This document shows, piece by piece, positions 45,764 through 54,655 of a DNA stretch of 64,000 nt. Numbering within the stretch: the first letter of the stretch is position 1; the number at the start of each line of letters is the position of its first letter. The notes under the pieces were generated by a model. It searched no databases. It was not told the origin of the DNA and was given only the letters and a program-made list of their open reading frames with translations. This DNA is from HXMU1420-13 sp963691715. Its GTDB lineage: Bacteria > Bacteroidota > Rhodothermia > Balneolales > Balneolaceae. Where the stretch lies: the NCBI GenBank assembly GCA_963691715.1, contig OY829281.1, positions 2,232,001-2,296,000 of the forward strand, written 5' to 3'. The position numbers were made by a program, and so were the translations under genes.

Positions 45764-46444
45764 TTAATTGTCTTCTTTTAGCAATAACTCAACAACTAGT
45801 TCAGCTGAAGCAGGATTCTGACCTGTTATAAGTAACCCATCCTTAATGGCATAAGGAATAAAGTTTTCTTTCTTGGAAAAAATACCACCATTTTCTTTCA
45901 ACATATCTTCAACTGAAAAGGGTACTACAGAGGTCAATTGAATAGCTTCTTCTTCTTCATTTGAATAAACCGTTACTTTTTTCCCATATACAAGGGGAAC
46001 TCCGTCAACATTTTTGGTGTGCTTAAATATAGCAGGCGCATGGCATACAGCAGCTATGGGTTTATCATTTTTATAAAAATATTCAATCAAGTTAATGACA
46101 TTTTTATCTTCGGCTAAATCCCAAAGAGGTCCATGACCACCAGGAAAAAATACTGCATCATACCTGGAAGGATTAATTGTTTTGAGTACTTCTGTTTGTG
46201 ATAAATGAGCCTGCGCGTTTTCATCTTCATCTAACCTTTTGGTTGAAGTTGTTTGAAATTCAGGCAACTGACTTGTTGGGTCTATAGGAGGTCTACCCCC
46301 TAAGGGTGATGCTAAAGTAATATCTGCTCCCTGATCTATTAAGGCATAATAGGGGGTAGCAAATTCTTCATACCAAAAACCAGTTTTATTTTCTGTATTA
46401 CCTAGTGTATCGTGACTAGTAAGAACGATCAAAAATTTTCTCAT
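45764..46444 (-). CDS. DJ-1/PfpI family protein (type 1 glutamine amidotransferase-like)
   Basis: 226 residues, similar in size to Hsp31-like class I glyoxalases/deglycases. The nucleophile elbow is 'IAAVCHAPAIF' with the reactive Cys and adjacent His, and 'FFPGGHGPLWDL' is the second conserved loop. The family detoxifies reactive aldehydes or acts as stress chaperone. A Crp-family regulator gene lies 65 bases upstream on the same strand and may control it. Confidence 0.88.
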   Translation of the reverse strand: MRKFLIVLTSHDTLGNTENKTGFWYEEFATPYYALIDQGADITLASPLGGRPPIDPTSQLPEFQTTSTKRLDEDENAQAHLSQTEVLKTINPSRYDAVFFPGGHGPLWDLAEDKNVINLIEYFYKNDKPIAAVCHAPAIFKHTKNVDGVPLVYGKKVTVYSNEEEEAIQLTSVVPFSVEDMLKENGGIFSKKENFIPYAIKDGLLITGQNPASAELVVELLLKEDN

Positions 46445-46509
46445 TTCAATAAATATTAGTGAATAATCACCAAGTTATTCTGAAAGGCTGGGATAAAATT
46501 TGATGTATG

Positions 46510-47109
46510 TTAATTTAGTTTTTGATCAGCAATTTCTTTTCTAATACGACTTAAACTCTCCGTTGCAATTCCTAAGTAGGAAGCAATATGATAGTTTTTT
46601 ACAATTTGCTCGATATTAGGATAGGTATTTATAAAAGAAATATATCTTTCTTTCGCTGTGGTAGATAATTTTTTTAAAACTCGCATCTGAAGATATGCGT
46701 AAGCTTTTTCGAGTTTTGCTCTATTGAAAGTTGCAATCTTAGGTATCTGTAAATACAACTGCTCCATACTCTTTCTAGAAACTTTTAATACGGTTGATTT
46801 TTGAATGCATTCAATACTCATAATAGCACTACTCGAGGAGAAATAAGCAATATAGTCACTGATCCACCAGTCTTTTACAGCAAATTGTAAAGTATGTTCT
46901 TTACCAACATTGTCTAATAGATACGATCTTAAACAACCGTCATAAACGTAATATTGATGATAAACTGTGTCTCCTACTTTTATTAGTCTTTCGCCCTTGT
47001 CTAAGGTAATAAGTTCAAATTTTGATGCTACATTTTTAAACTCCTCATCAGTAAGTGAGATATCTTTGTATATACCTAATAATAGTTCGCTTTTATTTTT
47101 CATCATCAA
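46510..47109 (-). CDS. Crp/Fnr-family transcription regulator
   Basis: 199 residues. N-terminal cyclic-nucleotide-binding-like beta roll ('LDKGERLIKVGDTVYHQYYVYDGCLRSYL') and a C-terminal helix-turn-helix ('ASYLGIATESLSRIRKEIAD'). This short type, with weak ligand-binding motif, is the form widespread in Bacteroidota. Two ATG codons in a row at the start make the exact first residue uncertain. Upstream of and on the same strand as the DJ-1/PfpI gene, which it probably regulates. Confidence 0.88.
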   Translation of the reverse strand: MMMKNKSELLLGIYKDISLTDEEFKNVASKFELITLDKGERLIKVGDTVYHQYYVYDGCLRSYLLDNVGKEHTLQFAVKDWWISDYIAYFSSSSAIMSIECIQKSTVLKVSRKSMEQLYLQIPKIATFNRAKLEKAYAYLQMRVLKKLSTTAKERYISFINTYPNIEQIVKNYHIASYLGIATESLSRIRKEIADQKLN

Positions 47110-47394
47110 CCGTCTGGAAACTGATTAAAGAAACGTATTTTATTCGCAAGCCTCAACTTGTACTTATTCTTAGAAACTTGAGTAAGTTTATATAACCAAA
47201 AAGAAGGGCTATTTCATTCTTTGTCATTTAGAGATCAATACATCTAATTTTAAGAGAATCATTAGATTTCTAGTTGCATTCTAGATTCAGAGTACAGGTT
47301 TGAATAGAATGTGTTGTAATATTGGAATGATAATGATTCGAACCCAATATCTTTAAGAAGTTCTAGTAAATGCTAGTTGAAAAGAATAGGGTAT

Positions 47395-47883
47395 TTAAAA
47401 CGCAAATGCTTCTACAAGGTTCTCTTTTTGGTAACCACTATAGATGTGTATAAAACTAAGCCCCATAGTTATTACTTCTGGATCGTCTGATTTACGCAAA
47501 GAAATGACAACAAAATAAAAGTTATCTACTTTATAATAAGTTATATTATTTGCAGGTTCTCCAAGACCGTTGTCTTCCGTAAGTGCTTCTTCATAAATGT
47601 GGTTGAAAGAACTGCACGCACTAGCATGGTTTAAATCGTTAAGTACTGTAATTTGTGATACAGAGAGATGGCTGGTAAAAGTTTCAACCCGTTCGGTTGA
47701 CCAACTGGATTTAGTTAAGAAATTTTCCATAATGGATCTATTTTTATCATTTTCAATTGGGCAAACTAAAGGAGCTAAGGCATTGCTTTCATATGATAGA
47801 TGTGACGAAATTGGCTTTTGAACCAAGGGATTATGCCCAAGAAATGAACTGAGTAATATGGTTAGAAGGAGCTTTAGTAACAT
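47395..47883 (-). CDS. Secreted hypothetical protein, copy A
   Basis: 162 residues with a signal peptide (about the first 19-22 residues, 'LLLTILLSSFLGHNPL'). The mature part has 'CPIENDKNRSIMENFLTKSSWSTE', 'LNDLNHASACSSFNHIYE' and ends 'NLVEAFAF'. Two cysteines could form a disulfide. No family is recognised. It differs from copy B by one residue (Phe for Tyr, third from the end). Likely periplasmic or surface; function unknown. Confidence 0.75.
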   Translation of the reverse strand: MLLKLLLTILLSSFLGHNPLVQKPISSHLSYESNALAPLVCPIENDKNRSIMENFLTKSSWSTERVETFTSHLSVSQITVLNDLNHASACSSFNHIYEEALTEDNGLGEPANNITYYKVDNFYFVVISLRKSDDPEVITMGLSFIHIYSGYQKENLVEAFAF

Positions 47884-47903
47884 AGTAGAGTTTATAAAAA
47901 ATG

Positions 47904-48041
47904 CTAGTAAGCACCAATACTAACAGGCTCATAATCATTATTAATTACATATACCGCCGTAAAACCAAATATGTAAGCATCAACCCAATGTACCCAATAT
48001 TCTAGACCTACCACAGGATTACCATTAGCACGGTCTAACAT
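47904..48041 (-). CDS. Possible small protein or gene fragment, copy A
   Basis: A 45-codon frame beginning 'MLDRANGNPVVGLEYWVHW' and ending 'NNDYEPVSIGAY', 20 bases upstream of the secreted protein gene on the same strand. The middle is aromatic and hydrophobic. It reads like real protein and may be the end of a longer ancestral gene cut by the duplication, or a small membrane peptide. It is identical in copy B. Confidence 0.4.
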   Translation of the reverse strand: MLDRANGNPVVGLEYWVHWVDAYIFGFTAVYVINNDYEPVSIGAY

Positions 48042-48150
48042 CACTCAATATAATTTTGAATAGAATGTGTTATAACATTGGAATGATAATGATTCGAATC
48101 CAATATCTTTAAGAAGTTCTAGTAAATGCTAGTTGAAAAGAATAGGGTAT

Positions 48151-48639
48151 TTAAAACGCATATGCTTCTACAAGGTTCTCTTTTTGGTAACCACTATAGA
48201 TGTGTATAAAACTAAGCCCCATAGTTATTACTTCTGGATCGTCTGATTTACGCAAAGAAATGACAACAAAATAAAAGTTATCTACTTTATAATAAGTTAT
48301 ATTATTTGCAGGTTCTCCAAGACCGTTGTCTTCCGTAAGTGCTTCTTCATAAATGTGGTTGAAAGAACTGCACGCACTAGCATGGTTTAAATCGTTAAGT
48401 ACTGTAATTTGTGATACAGAGAGATGGCTGGTAAAAGTTTCAACCCGTTCGGTTGACCAACTGGATTTAGTTAAGAAATTTTCCATAATGGATCTATTTT
48501 TATCATTTTCAATTGGGCAAACTAAAGGAGCTAAGGCATTGCTTTCATATGATAGATGTGACGAAATTGGCTTTTGAACCAAGGGATTATGCCCAAGAAA
48601 TGAACTGAGTAATATGGTTAGAAGGAGCTTTAGTAACAT
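48151..48639 (-). CDS. Secreted hypothetical protein, copy B
   Basis: 162 residues, identical to copy A except Tyr for Phe near the end ('NLVEAYAF'). Same signal peptide and the same 5' and 3' surroundings because the whole 756-bp unit is doubled. The lack of silent differences in the coding part indicates a very recent event or ongoing homogenisation. Confidence 0.75.
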   Translation of the reverse strand: MLLKLLLTILLSSFLGHNPLVQKPISSHLSYESNALAPLVCPIENDKNRSIMENFLTKSSWSTERVETFTSHLSVSQITVLNDLNHASACSSFNHIYEEALTEDNGLGEPANNITYYKVDNFYFVVISLRKSDDPEVITMGLSFIHIYSGYQKENLVEAYAF

Positions 48640-48659
48640 AGTAGAGTTTATAAAAAATG

Positions 48660-48797
48660 CTAGTAAGCACCAATACTAACAGGCTCATAATCATTATTAA
48701 TTACATATACCGCCGTAAAACCAAATATGTAAGCATCAACCCAATGTACCCAATATTCTAGACCTACCACAGGATTACCATTAGCACGGTCTAACAT
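48660..48797 (-). CDS. Possible small protein or gene fragment, copy B
   Basis: Identical to the 45-codon frame at 47904-48041. It starts 13 bases from the end of unit 2, so the upstream sequence outside the unit differs for this copy only beyond the 32-base residual repeat. Confidence 0.4.
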   Translation of the reverse strand: MLDRANGNPVVGLEYWVHWVDAYIFGFTAVYVINNDYEPVSIGAY

Positions 48798-48871
48798 CAC
48801 TCAATATAATTTTGAATAGAATGTGTTATAACATTGGAATGACGATTGGGACTATATAAGGCCGGTAATAA

Positions 48872-49315
48872 TTACATTCCTAAATAAAAATTAATTGGTA
48901 ATGTCATTATGGTGCTCATCACATTTCCTTCTGCATCTTTTCCGGGGATAAACTTGGCTTTTCTTATAGCATTTCGTGCAGCCCCATCACAACCATGCCC
49001 AATACCTTTAATTATTTTGATTTTTTTTGCTTTTCCTTCTACATCAACAACAAATTGTACGATTACTCGACCTTGTACATTTCGTTCTCTTGCCCGTTCT
49101 GGATATCTAATTTTTAAACTAGATAACCCACCAATCAAGATAGAAGGCTCGCTCGCTAGTATTGCATCTATCGATTTTATTGCAGTGGCTGAATCTGCCG
49201 ATTGGCTACTTGTTAAATATATTTGTTCAGGATCTGGGTGTTGATTAAAGGGGGGAGTTTTTGTTGAAGAACATGCCATAGTTAACAGTATGATGGTAAA
49301 TAAAAAATTATGCAT
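48872..49315 (-). CDS. TonB C-terminal domain lipoprotein
   Basis: 147 residues. Lipoprotein signal with lipobox 'LTMAC' (Cys15). The C-terminal ~90 residues are a TonB-type domain: 'YPERARERNVQGRVIVQFVVD', 'KIIKGIGHGCDGAARNAIRKAKFIPG' and 'MTLPINFYL'. Unlike true TonB it has no transmembrane anchor with proline-rich linker, so it is one of the short TonB-domain envelope proteins common in Bacteroidota, of uncertain function. It follows the phosphatase gene on the same strand. Confidence 0.85.
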   Translation of the reverse strand: MHNFLFTIILLTMACSSTKTPPFNQHPDPEQIYLTSSQSADSATAIKSIDAILASEPSILIGGLSSLKIRYPERARERNVQGRVIVQFVVDVEGKAKKIKIIKGIGHGCDGAARNAIRKAKFIPGKDAEGNVMSTIMTLPINFYLGM

Positions 49316-49375
49316 AGTTATAAAAATTTTTTTAGTTGCCTTAAATCTTCGTTTTTTAGATAAAGAACGTTTTAT

Positions 49376-50611
49376 TTATAGTTTTTCTTTGTTGCCTAAA
49401 TCATCAATTTTGTATTCGATGCCATTTTCAATCAATAATCCTTTCGTTTTACCACTATTCTTCGTCTTGCCGTGTTCTAAGTCTATTCGAATAATTTTTC
49501 CATTAAAATCTGTTGAAATGTCATTGACTACCGTATGCCCAATCACCATCTTTTTTGCGTCGTAATAGTTTAACACGTCATCTAATTCATCCTCCGAAAT
49601 CTTTGAATAGTACTCTTTATAATCCTCAACTATACCTCGGTACCAAAAAGGTCCTTTTCTTCCAATCAAGAAATTTGCTGTATGATCATCCGTAGGGTAA
49701 TTGTACAAATTGTTATCCCAATGTTTTCTGGAGATACTATTTATTTCATCGAGGCTTATACTAAAATCAAGTATTTCAGGATGTAATCCTGCATGTACAA
49801 AGATGTAATCCCCAATTTTTTCAATCACATGTTTAGTTCGCAACCAATTACCTAATTCAGAGTTATCAGAAAATAAAAATCGTAAAGCTTCATCCCAATC
49901 CTCAAGCTTACTTATTTCTTCAGCTATTTTAATGTATTTCTTTTTGTTATAACCCCAGTTCCCTTGAAAATTCATGATCTCGTGATTTCCTAGAATAAAG
50001 TGAACTTTTCCTCCATATTTTTTTGATTGATTGTCCAATTTATAGATTAGCCAAAGTACCTGAGTAACATCATTTCCTCTATCTATAAAGTCCCCATTTA
50101 ACACTAAACTTCCATTACCGAATATCCAATTATAATTGTTATCAATAACCTTATTTGCTATTAGAAAACTTGAAAAGGCGTTAAAATTCCCTTCAATGTC
50201 TGATATCGCAATAAGTGTATTTGCTAATGGGTACGTTTCTGTTTCTATGATGTAATCCCGATGGATTGTTATGCTAAAACTGTCATTAGTCTCATTGTTT
50301 ACTTTAACAGAAAGGGCATCATCTAGGTTAAATTCACTTTTATGTAACACGTTGTCCATATCTACATGATACAATGTATCATGTATTAGATAAGGTCCAT
50401 CCAGTCCATCATAGTCAGCGATCATTTTTTTATCTAACCAAAAACCAAACTCTTCATCAGCATCCCATAAGCCCTCAATACCTGACCAGTAAAAATCCCA
50501 AGAACCGTTAGAATTGGATTTCTTAAAACCAAAAATAGTAATAGCAAGGAAGTAGAAACTAAAGATTAAAATCGCAGTCCACTTCAACAATTTAATTAAG
50601 AATCGCAGCAT
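49376..50611 (-). CDS. Shewanella-like (SLP) metallophosphoesterase, membrane-anchored
   Basis: 411 residues. An N-terminal membrane helix (about 12-30) is followed by a ~100-residue region and the PPP-type phosphatase core: 'ISDIEGNFNAF', 'LVLNGDFIDRGND', 'HFILGNHEIMNFQGN', 'YIFVHAGLHPE' and 'MVIGHTVV'. The first motif has DIEGN where most have DxHG. The order and the 'GNHE' spacing match the Shewanella-like phosphatase family, which are protein phosphatases. The catalytic part probably faces the periplasm. Confidence 0.85.
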   Translation of the reverse strand: MLRFLIKLLKWTAILIFSFYFLAITIFGFKKSNSNGSWDFYWSGIEGLWDADEEFGFWLDKKMIADYDGLDGPYLIHDTLYHVDMDNVLHKSEFNLDDALSVKVNNETNDSFSITIHRDYIIETETYPLANTLIAISDIEGNFNAFSSFLIANKVIDNNYNWIFGNGSLVLNGDFIDRGNDVTQVLWLIYKLDNQSKKYGGKVHFILGNHEIMNFQGNWGYNKKKYIKIAEEISKLEDWDEALRFLFSDNSELGNWLRTKHVIEKIGDYIFVHAGLHPEILDFSISLDEINSISRKHWDNNLYNYPTDDHTANFLIGRKGPFWYRGIVEDYKEYYSKISEDELDDVLNYYDAKKMVIGHTVVNDISTDFNGKIIRIDLEHGKTKNSGKTKGLLIENGIEYKIDDLGNKEKL

Positions 50612-50695
50612 GGTTTATATAAATTGGCAAGTTTTCAATTCATTATTTGATCGATTTTTGAACAACTGGTGTGATCAAGGCACATATCATATTAA

Positions 50696-52045
50696 TTAAA
50701 TCACTCCCTGTTCTTTCATTCTGGAGATGTAATCGTTCGTTGCTTCTCGTACTTTTGGCGACAGTACAATGGCTACGATCATGGTCGGAATGGCCATAAG
50801 CGCAAACATCCCGTCCGTAAAGTTTAATACGGCGTTTATAGTGGCTACAGATCCAAAAATGATGGCAAATGCATAGAAATAATTAAAATATTTTTGTTTA
50901 TCAGCGCCAATCAGAAATCCAAGACATTTGGTTGAGTAATAGGAATAGGTAAAGAGAGAACTGAACGCAAAAATCAATACGGAAAAGAGTAGAAGATAAA
51001 CCCCCGCAGGACCAATAGCTTCTTGGAATGCGTTTGCTGTTAAGGTGATACCGTTGAATTCGCCCGATTGCCATACCCCAGTTACGAGAATTGCGAGTGC
51101 AGTCATTGTACATACAAGTAGCGTATCTATAAATGGCCCCATCATTGCAACCAAGCCTTCACGCACGGGTTCTTTCGTTTTTGCAGCACCATGAGCTAGT
51201 GTTGCTGTTCCAATGCCAGCCTCGTTACTAAAGGCTGCTCTCTTTGTTCCATGTACAATCAAGGCTCCAATAGCTCCACCGCCAGCAGCTTCGGGGTTAA
51301 AATATTCTCCTTTAAATGCATCGGTAACAATCAATGATAAATAATGGCCTAAATCACCGAAATGAACAGCTAAAATGTATAACACACAGCTAACATAGAT
51401 CACAACCATTGCGGGTACCATTTTAGAAGCCACTTTACCAATTCGTTTTATGCCCCCAAATATCACCAAAGAGACAATACTTAGAATAACTAAACCTGAA
51501 ATTAAATCTGTGGTAAAGGAATCACCAGCGCTTGTTAGTCCGTTAGGTATTAAAATTACATCCCGGACTATTTGCGTAACTTGATTGGCTTGAAAAATGG
51601 GTAGGGGGCCAAATAAACCTGCTACAGCAAAAAGGATAGCCAATGGTTTCCATTTTTTACCTAGGCCTTCAACAATCATATACATGGTTCCACCCTGTAT
51701 ATCACCGTTACTATCTTTACCACGATACATTATGGAAAGTGTACAAGTAAAAAATTTAGTAGCCATACCAACAATTGCACTTATCCACATCCAGAAAACG
51801 GCGCCCGGGCCACCTACTGCAATCGCTACTGCAACTCCGCTTATGTTCCCCATACCAATGGTGGCTGCTAACGCACTGGATAAGGCTTGAAAGTGACTTA
51901 TATCACCAGGATCGTTGGGGTCGTCAAATGTTCCACGTAAGATAGAGATAGCATGAAAAAAGTATCGATATGGGGTAAATTTTGAGTAGAATAAGAAGTA
52001 GAGACCACCGCCAACTAGAAGAACTACTAACGGTGTACCCCACAT
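50696..52045 (-). CDS. AGCS-family sodium:amino acid (alanine) symporter
   Basis: 449 residues from the first ATG, about 11 membrane helices. Signatures: 'SALAATIGMGNISGVAVAIAVGGPGAVFWMW', 'FGPLPIFQANQ' and 'AAFSNEAGIGTATLAHGAAKT', those of DagA/AlsT symporters. The frame stays open upstream to 52099 and that stretch, 'LETIDRALAAFSSFMWGTP', is the conserved N-terminus of the family. No ATG, GTG or TTG precedes it, only CTG (52087) and two ATT codons (52090 and 52093). The protein therefore probably begins at a non-standard start codon or lost its original ATG. It is followed by no co-transcribed gene. Confidence 0.9.
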   Translation of the reverse strand: MWGTPLVVLLVGGGLYFLFYSKFTPYRYFFHAISILRGTFDDPNDPGDISHFQALSSALAATIGMGNISGVAVAIAVGGPGAVFWMWISAIVGMATKFFTCTLSIMYRGKDSNGDIQGGTMYMIVEGLGKKWKPLAILFAVAGLFGPLPIFQANQVTQIVRDVILIPNGLTSAGDSFTTDLISGLVILSIVSLVIFGGIKRIGKVASKMVPAMVVIYVSCVLYILAVHFGDLGHYLSLIVTDAFKGEYFNPEAAGGGAIGALIVHGTKRAAFSNEAGIGTATLAHGAAKTKEPVREGLVAMMGPFIDTLLVCTMTALAILVTGVWQSGEFNGITLTANAFQEAIGPAGVYLLLFSVLIFAFSSLFTYSYYSTKCLGFLIGADKQKYFNYFYAFAIIFGSVATINAVLNFTDGMFALMAIPTMIVAIVLSPKVREATNDYISRMKEQGVI

Positions 52046-52276
52046 AAAAGATGAAAATGCTGCAAGAGCGCGATCTATAGTTTCCAGAATAATAGGATTT
52101 TAGGATGAAATATTAGCTAGAGATTAAGGCAAAACTAATAAAAGTTAGCTTTAGTGCATACTGATCTCTAAAAATTATTTGAAATTGCATATACCATACA
52201 ATTATTAAATGAAGATCACAGAATCAATATGTGTTTAAAAGCCATAGAAATATGTTCTAAGGTAAAGACAGAATAT

Positions 52277-52954
52277 CTATCCATTCAATCCAAAGAAAGA
52301 ACTAATTCCATTAATAACGAACTGCACTCCAATCGATAATGCGATGAAGCCCATCATTCGAGTTATTACAATCATACCACTTCTACCTATAACCGTAGTT
52401 AACCATGGCGCAACCCGGATAATACCCCATGCTACACACGCGCATAAAAATACAGCTATTGTATTGATGATGTAATCGTCGATACTATTTGCTTGTGAGC
52501 CAAAGCCAATAACCACAGCTATACTTCCTGGACCTGCCAATAAAGGCATTGCAATGGGACTAAATGAAACATCTTCTTTGGTCATAGCAGCCTCTTGGTC
52601 TTTTTTTGACAGTTTTCGCCCACCAGTTTCGGGATTCATCATTGAAAAACCAGTTCGCATGATTACGAACCCTCCTGCAATCATAATACCGGGAAGGCTA
52701 ATTCCAAAAAATGAAAGAATGAAAGTCCCTAAAAATAGAAAAGTTGCTAATACTAAGAACATATAGATAGCTGATTTTCTAGCAGTACGAATCTGATCTT
52801 CTAAAGAGTGATTTTCCACTAAAGACAAAAACACTGGCATTGCTGCGAGCGGATTAGCCACGGAAAAAAGAGAAGTAAAACTAGCAATTAATAATGCACC
52901 AGTACCCATGAAATCAGTAGAAAAAGAAAAAATATCATTGATCAAATGTTCCAT
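52277..52954 (-). CDS. MarC family integral membrane protein
   Basis: 225 residues with six hydrophobic segments. MarC-type pattern: 'SLFSVANPLAAMPVFLSL', 'FGISLPGIMIAGGFVIMRTGFSMM' and 'SPIAMPLLAGPGSIAVVIG', followed by 'GMIVITRMMGFIALSIGVQFVINGI'. The family is of unsettled function; a role in antibiotic export was proposed and later questioned. Divergent from the GAF protein gene. Confidence 0.92.
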   Translation of the reverse strand: MEHLINDIFSFSTDFMGTGALLIASFTSLFSVANPLAAMPVFLSLVENHSLEDQIRTARKSAIYMFLVLATFLFLGTFILSFFGISLPGIMIAGGFVIMRTGFSMMNPETGGRKLSKKDQEAAMTKEDVSFSPIAMPLLAGPGSIAVVIGFGSQANSIDDYIINTIAVFLCACVAWGIIRVAPWLTTVIGRSGMIVITRMMGFIALSIGVQFVINGISSFFGLNG

Positions 52955-53152
52955 AATATGTAATTAAAGGGAGCAATCATTTTTCTAGATAGGCAATAAA
53001 TAATTATTTTAAATTTGTTGCTTTCATACTTAAAATTGTTGGAAATTTATCTAAACTTTAAAAAGAACGATAATTTAAAAGCTAAACTACAAACAAAATG
53101 TTTAGCTTTTCTAGTCTACCATTTATTTTACTTTCATAAATACGCGTTTTAT

Positions 53153-53635
53153 ATGTCTAATACTCAAACTATCGACTTAATTGACAAACTAGCAATTTCT
53201 ACGGGTAAAATTTTAAAACGCTCAGTAACTAGGAACGAAAAGTTGTTTGCAATATGTGAATTGCTTGCTGATGAAATTCCTACTTTCGATTGGGTTGGCT
53301 TTTATTTAGTTGCAGAAGATGCTAAGGATGAATTGGTTTTAGGACCTTTTGTTGGCAAAAGAACAGACCATACCCGAATACCATTTGGAACCGGGATTTG
53401 TGGCCAAGTTGCACTATCTCATAAAACCTATGTTTCACAAAATGTAGAAGCTGAAGAAAATTATCTAGCATGCAGTGTAGAAGTTAAATCTGAGATTGTA
53501 GTACCTATTATGGCGGAAGGTGAATTTGTAGGTCAAATAGACATTGATTCTAACACTAAGGATTCAATAAAAGAAGAACAAGTGGAAGCTTTGGAGATTA
53601 TTTGTGAAATGTTAAGCTCTGAATTCCAACCCTAA
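53153..53635 (+). CDS. GAF-domain protein, fRMsr-like
   Basis: 160 residues from ATG 53153 ('MSNTQTIDLIDKL'); the 46 codons upstream in the open frame are AT-rich, low-complexity sequence. The whole protein is one GAF domain in the arrangement of free methionine-R-sulfoxide reductase: 'FDWVGFYLV', 'RIPFGTGICGQVA' and 'ENYLACSVEVKSEIVVPI'. Two of the three cysteines of the E. coli enzyme (in ICG and ACS) are kept while the first is replaced by His ('TDHTRIP'). Reductase activity is plausible but a ligand-binding role cannot be excluded. Confidence 0.8.
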   Translation: MSNTQTIDLIDKLAISTGKILKRSVTRNEKLFAICELLADEIPTFDWVGFYLVAEDAKDELVLGPFVGKRTDHTRIPFGTGICGQVALSHKTYVSQNVEAEENYLACSVEVKSEIVVPIMAEGEFVGQIDIDSNTKDSIKEEQVEALEIICEMLSSEFQP

Positions 53636-53806
53636 TTCATTTCTGATAATTATTAATGAATATGTACAACTTAGGTGCTATATTCTATCTAGAAGTTAGT
53701 CACATTCTGTTGCTGAAGTAACAGCTATTGAATTGATGTTGATAGGTGAAATAGTTTTTGTAAAGCCAGAATTATTTCTATGGGCTACCCATTCATCCTG
53801 AACTGT

Positions 53807-54655
53807 TCATTCTAATTTTACTAAGAATCTCAAACTGTCTGCGTGCGTTACTTTTATCGGAAGAGCGTTTGAAGATGCTATACTAGCAATATTACCATTG
53901 AATCTCCAGACTTCGTCATTGTTACAGGGTTTAAATGTTGCTCCTAGGGTGCCAGACGTTATCCCTTCATATAGGTCATAGTTATCAGGTTTTTTTACGT
54001 CACTAACAACTTTGTTAAGCTGATCAACTATTTTCATGACGTTTAAGGCTTTATCTGTAGGTACATAATAATCGGGGTTATCATGTCTAAAAGTACGATA
54101 ATTCATTCCAGCACGAACTTGATAGATTAGAGACCATTGTAAGTTATTTTCTATATCGTATGCATCAAATTCATAGTTATCCCCAAGAGTCCAAATAGTA
54201 TGATTTTCCAAATACTTAAACGTTTTATTCCAATCGGTAAGGTTGGATGTTTCCGGAACGCAGTATTCAAAAATACCTGCATTTTTAATTTCTTTACATA
54301 TTCCTTTTAAATAATCATGCATATTTTTATTAGGAGTTAGACTTATATACTGATCAGGTTTTGGCCAATACAGAATGATATCACCGTAACTTTTTTTTTC
54401 ATTACTCATTCTAAATAAATAGTAAGGTGGGAAATCAGATTTTATGGCAATGTGCAATTCTTCACTAACCGATGAGAGTTCTGCAGATGCTAAATCATTC
54501 CATTGTAAAGAGTCAACTAAAGATTGTGGGAAGTCGTCTTGGCGAACTCCATCTATTCCAAATTCTAAACTAATGTAGGGTGCTTCTGTAATTGGGTGGA
54601 CGGTAGTGCATCCAATTACAAAAAGGAACAATATCATTAATTTTAAATATCGCAA
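53807..54655 (-). CDS. Hypothetical lipoprotein
   Basis: 282 residues. Translation most likely starts at a TTG directly after the stop of the upstream gene (TGA-TTG), because that gives a basic n-region 'MRYLKLM' before the hydrophobic core and lipobox 'FVIGC' (Cys16); the later ATG would leave no positive charge. The mature part has no motif that I recognise. Last gene of a three-gene run of unknown envelope proteins (55881 to 53807). Confidence 0.7.
   Translation of the reverse strand: MRYLKLMILFLFVIGCTTVHPITEAPYISLEFGIDGVRQDDFPQSLVDSLQWNDLASAELSSVSEELHIAIKSDFPPYYLFRMSNEKKSYGDIILYWPKPDQYISLTPNKNMHDYLKGICKEIKNAGIFEYCVPETSNLTDWNKTFKYLENHTIWTLGDNYEFDAYDIENNLQWSLIYQVRAGMNYRTFRHDNPDYYVPTDKALNVMKIVDQLNKVVSDVKKPDNYDLYEGITSGTLGATFKPCNNDEVWRFNGNIASIASSNALPIKVTHADSLRFLVKLE

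Larger units (their letters stand above)
47299..48054. repeat. Tandem duplication, unit 1 of 756 bp
   Basis: Every base from 47299 recurs 756 bases later with only four substitutions (at 47316, 47320, 47343 and 47405), all in the first ~110 bases. The unit holds one 162-residue secreted protein gene and a 45-residue small frame. The second unit starts directly at 48055. Confidence 0.95.
48055..48810. repeat. Tandem duplication, unit 2 of 756 bp
   Basis: Second unit, matching unit 1 at all but four positions. It is followed at 48811-48842 by 32 bases that repeat the beginning of the unit again and match unit 2 exactly, then the sequence diverges. Such a residual third start is what unequal crossing-over between short direct repeats leaves behind. 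Confidence 0.95.

Noticed and set aside
45117..47227. Shared ~19-base string (GGGyTATTTCATTCTTTGT) at 45117 and 47208
   Set aside because: Only one short AT-rich match with no flanking similarity; could be chance.
47299..48842. Insertion sequence as explanation of the duplicated unit
   Set aside because: No transposase and no terminal inverted repeats; units are head-to-tail direct copies, as expected from unequal crossing-over.
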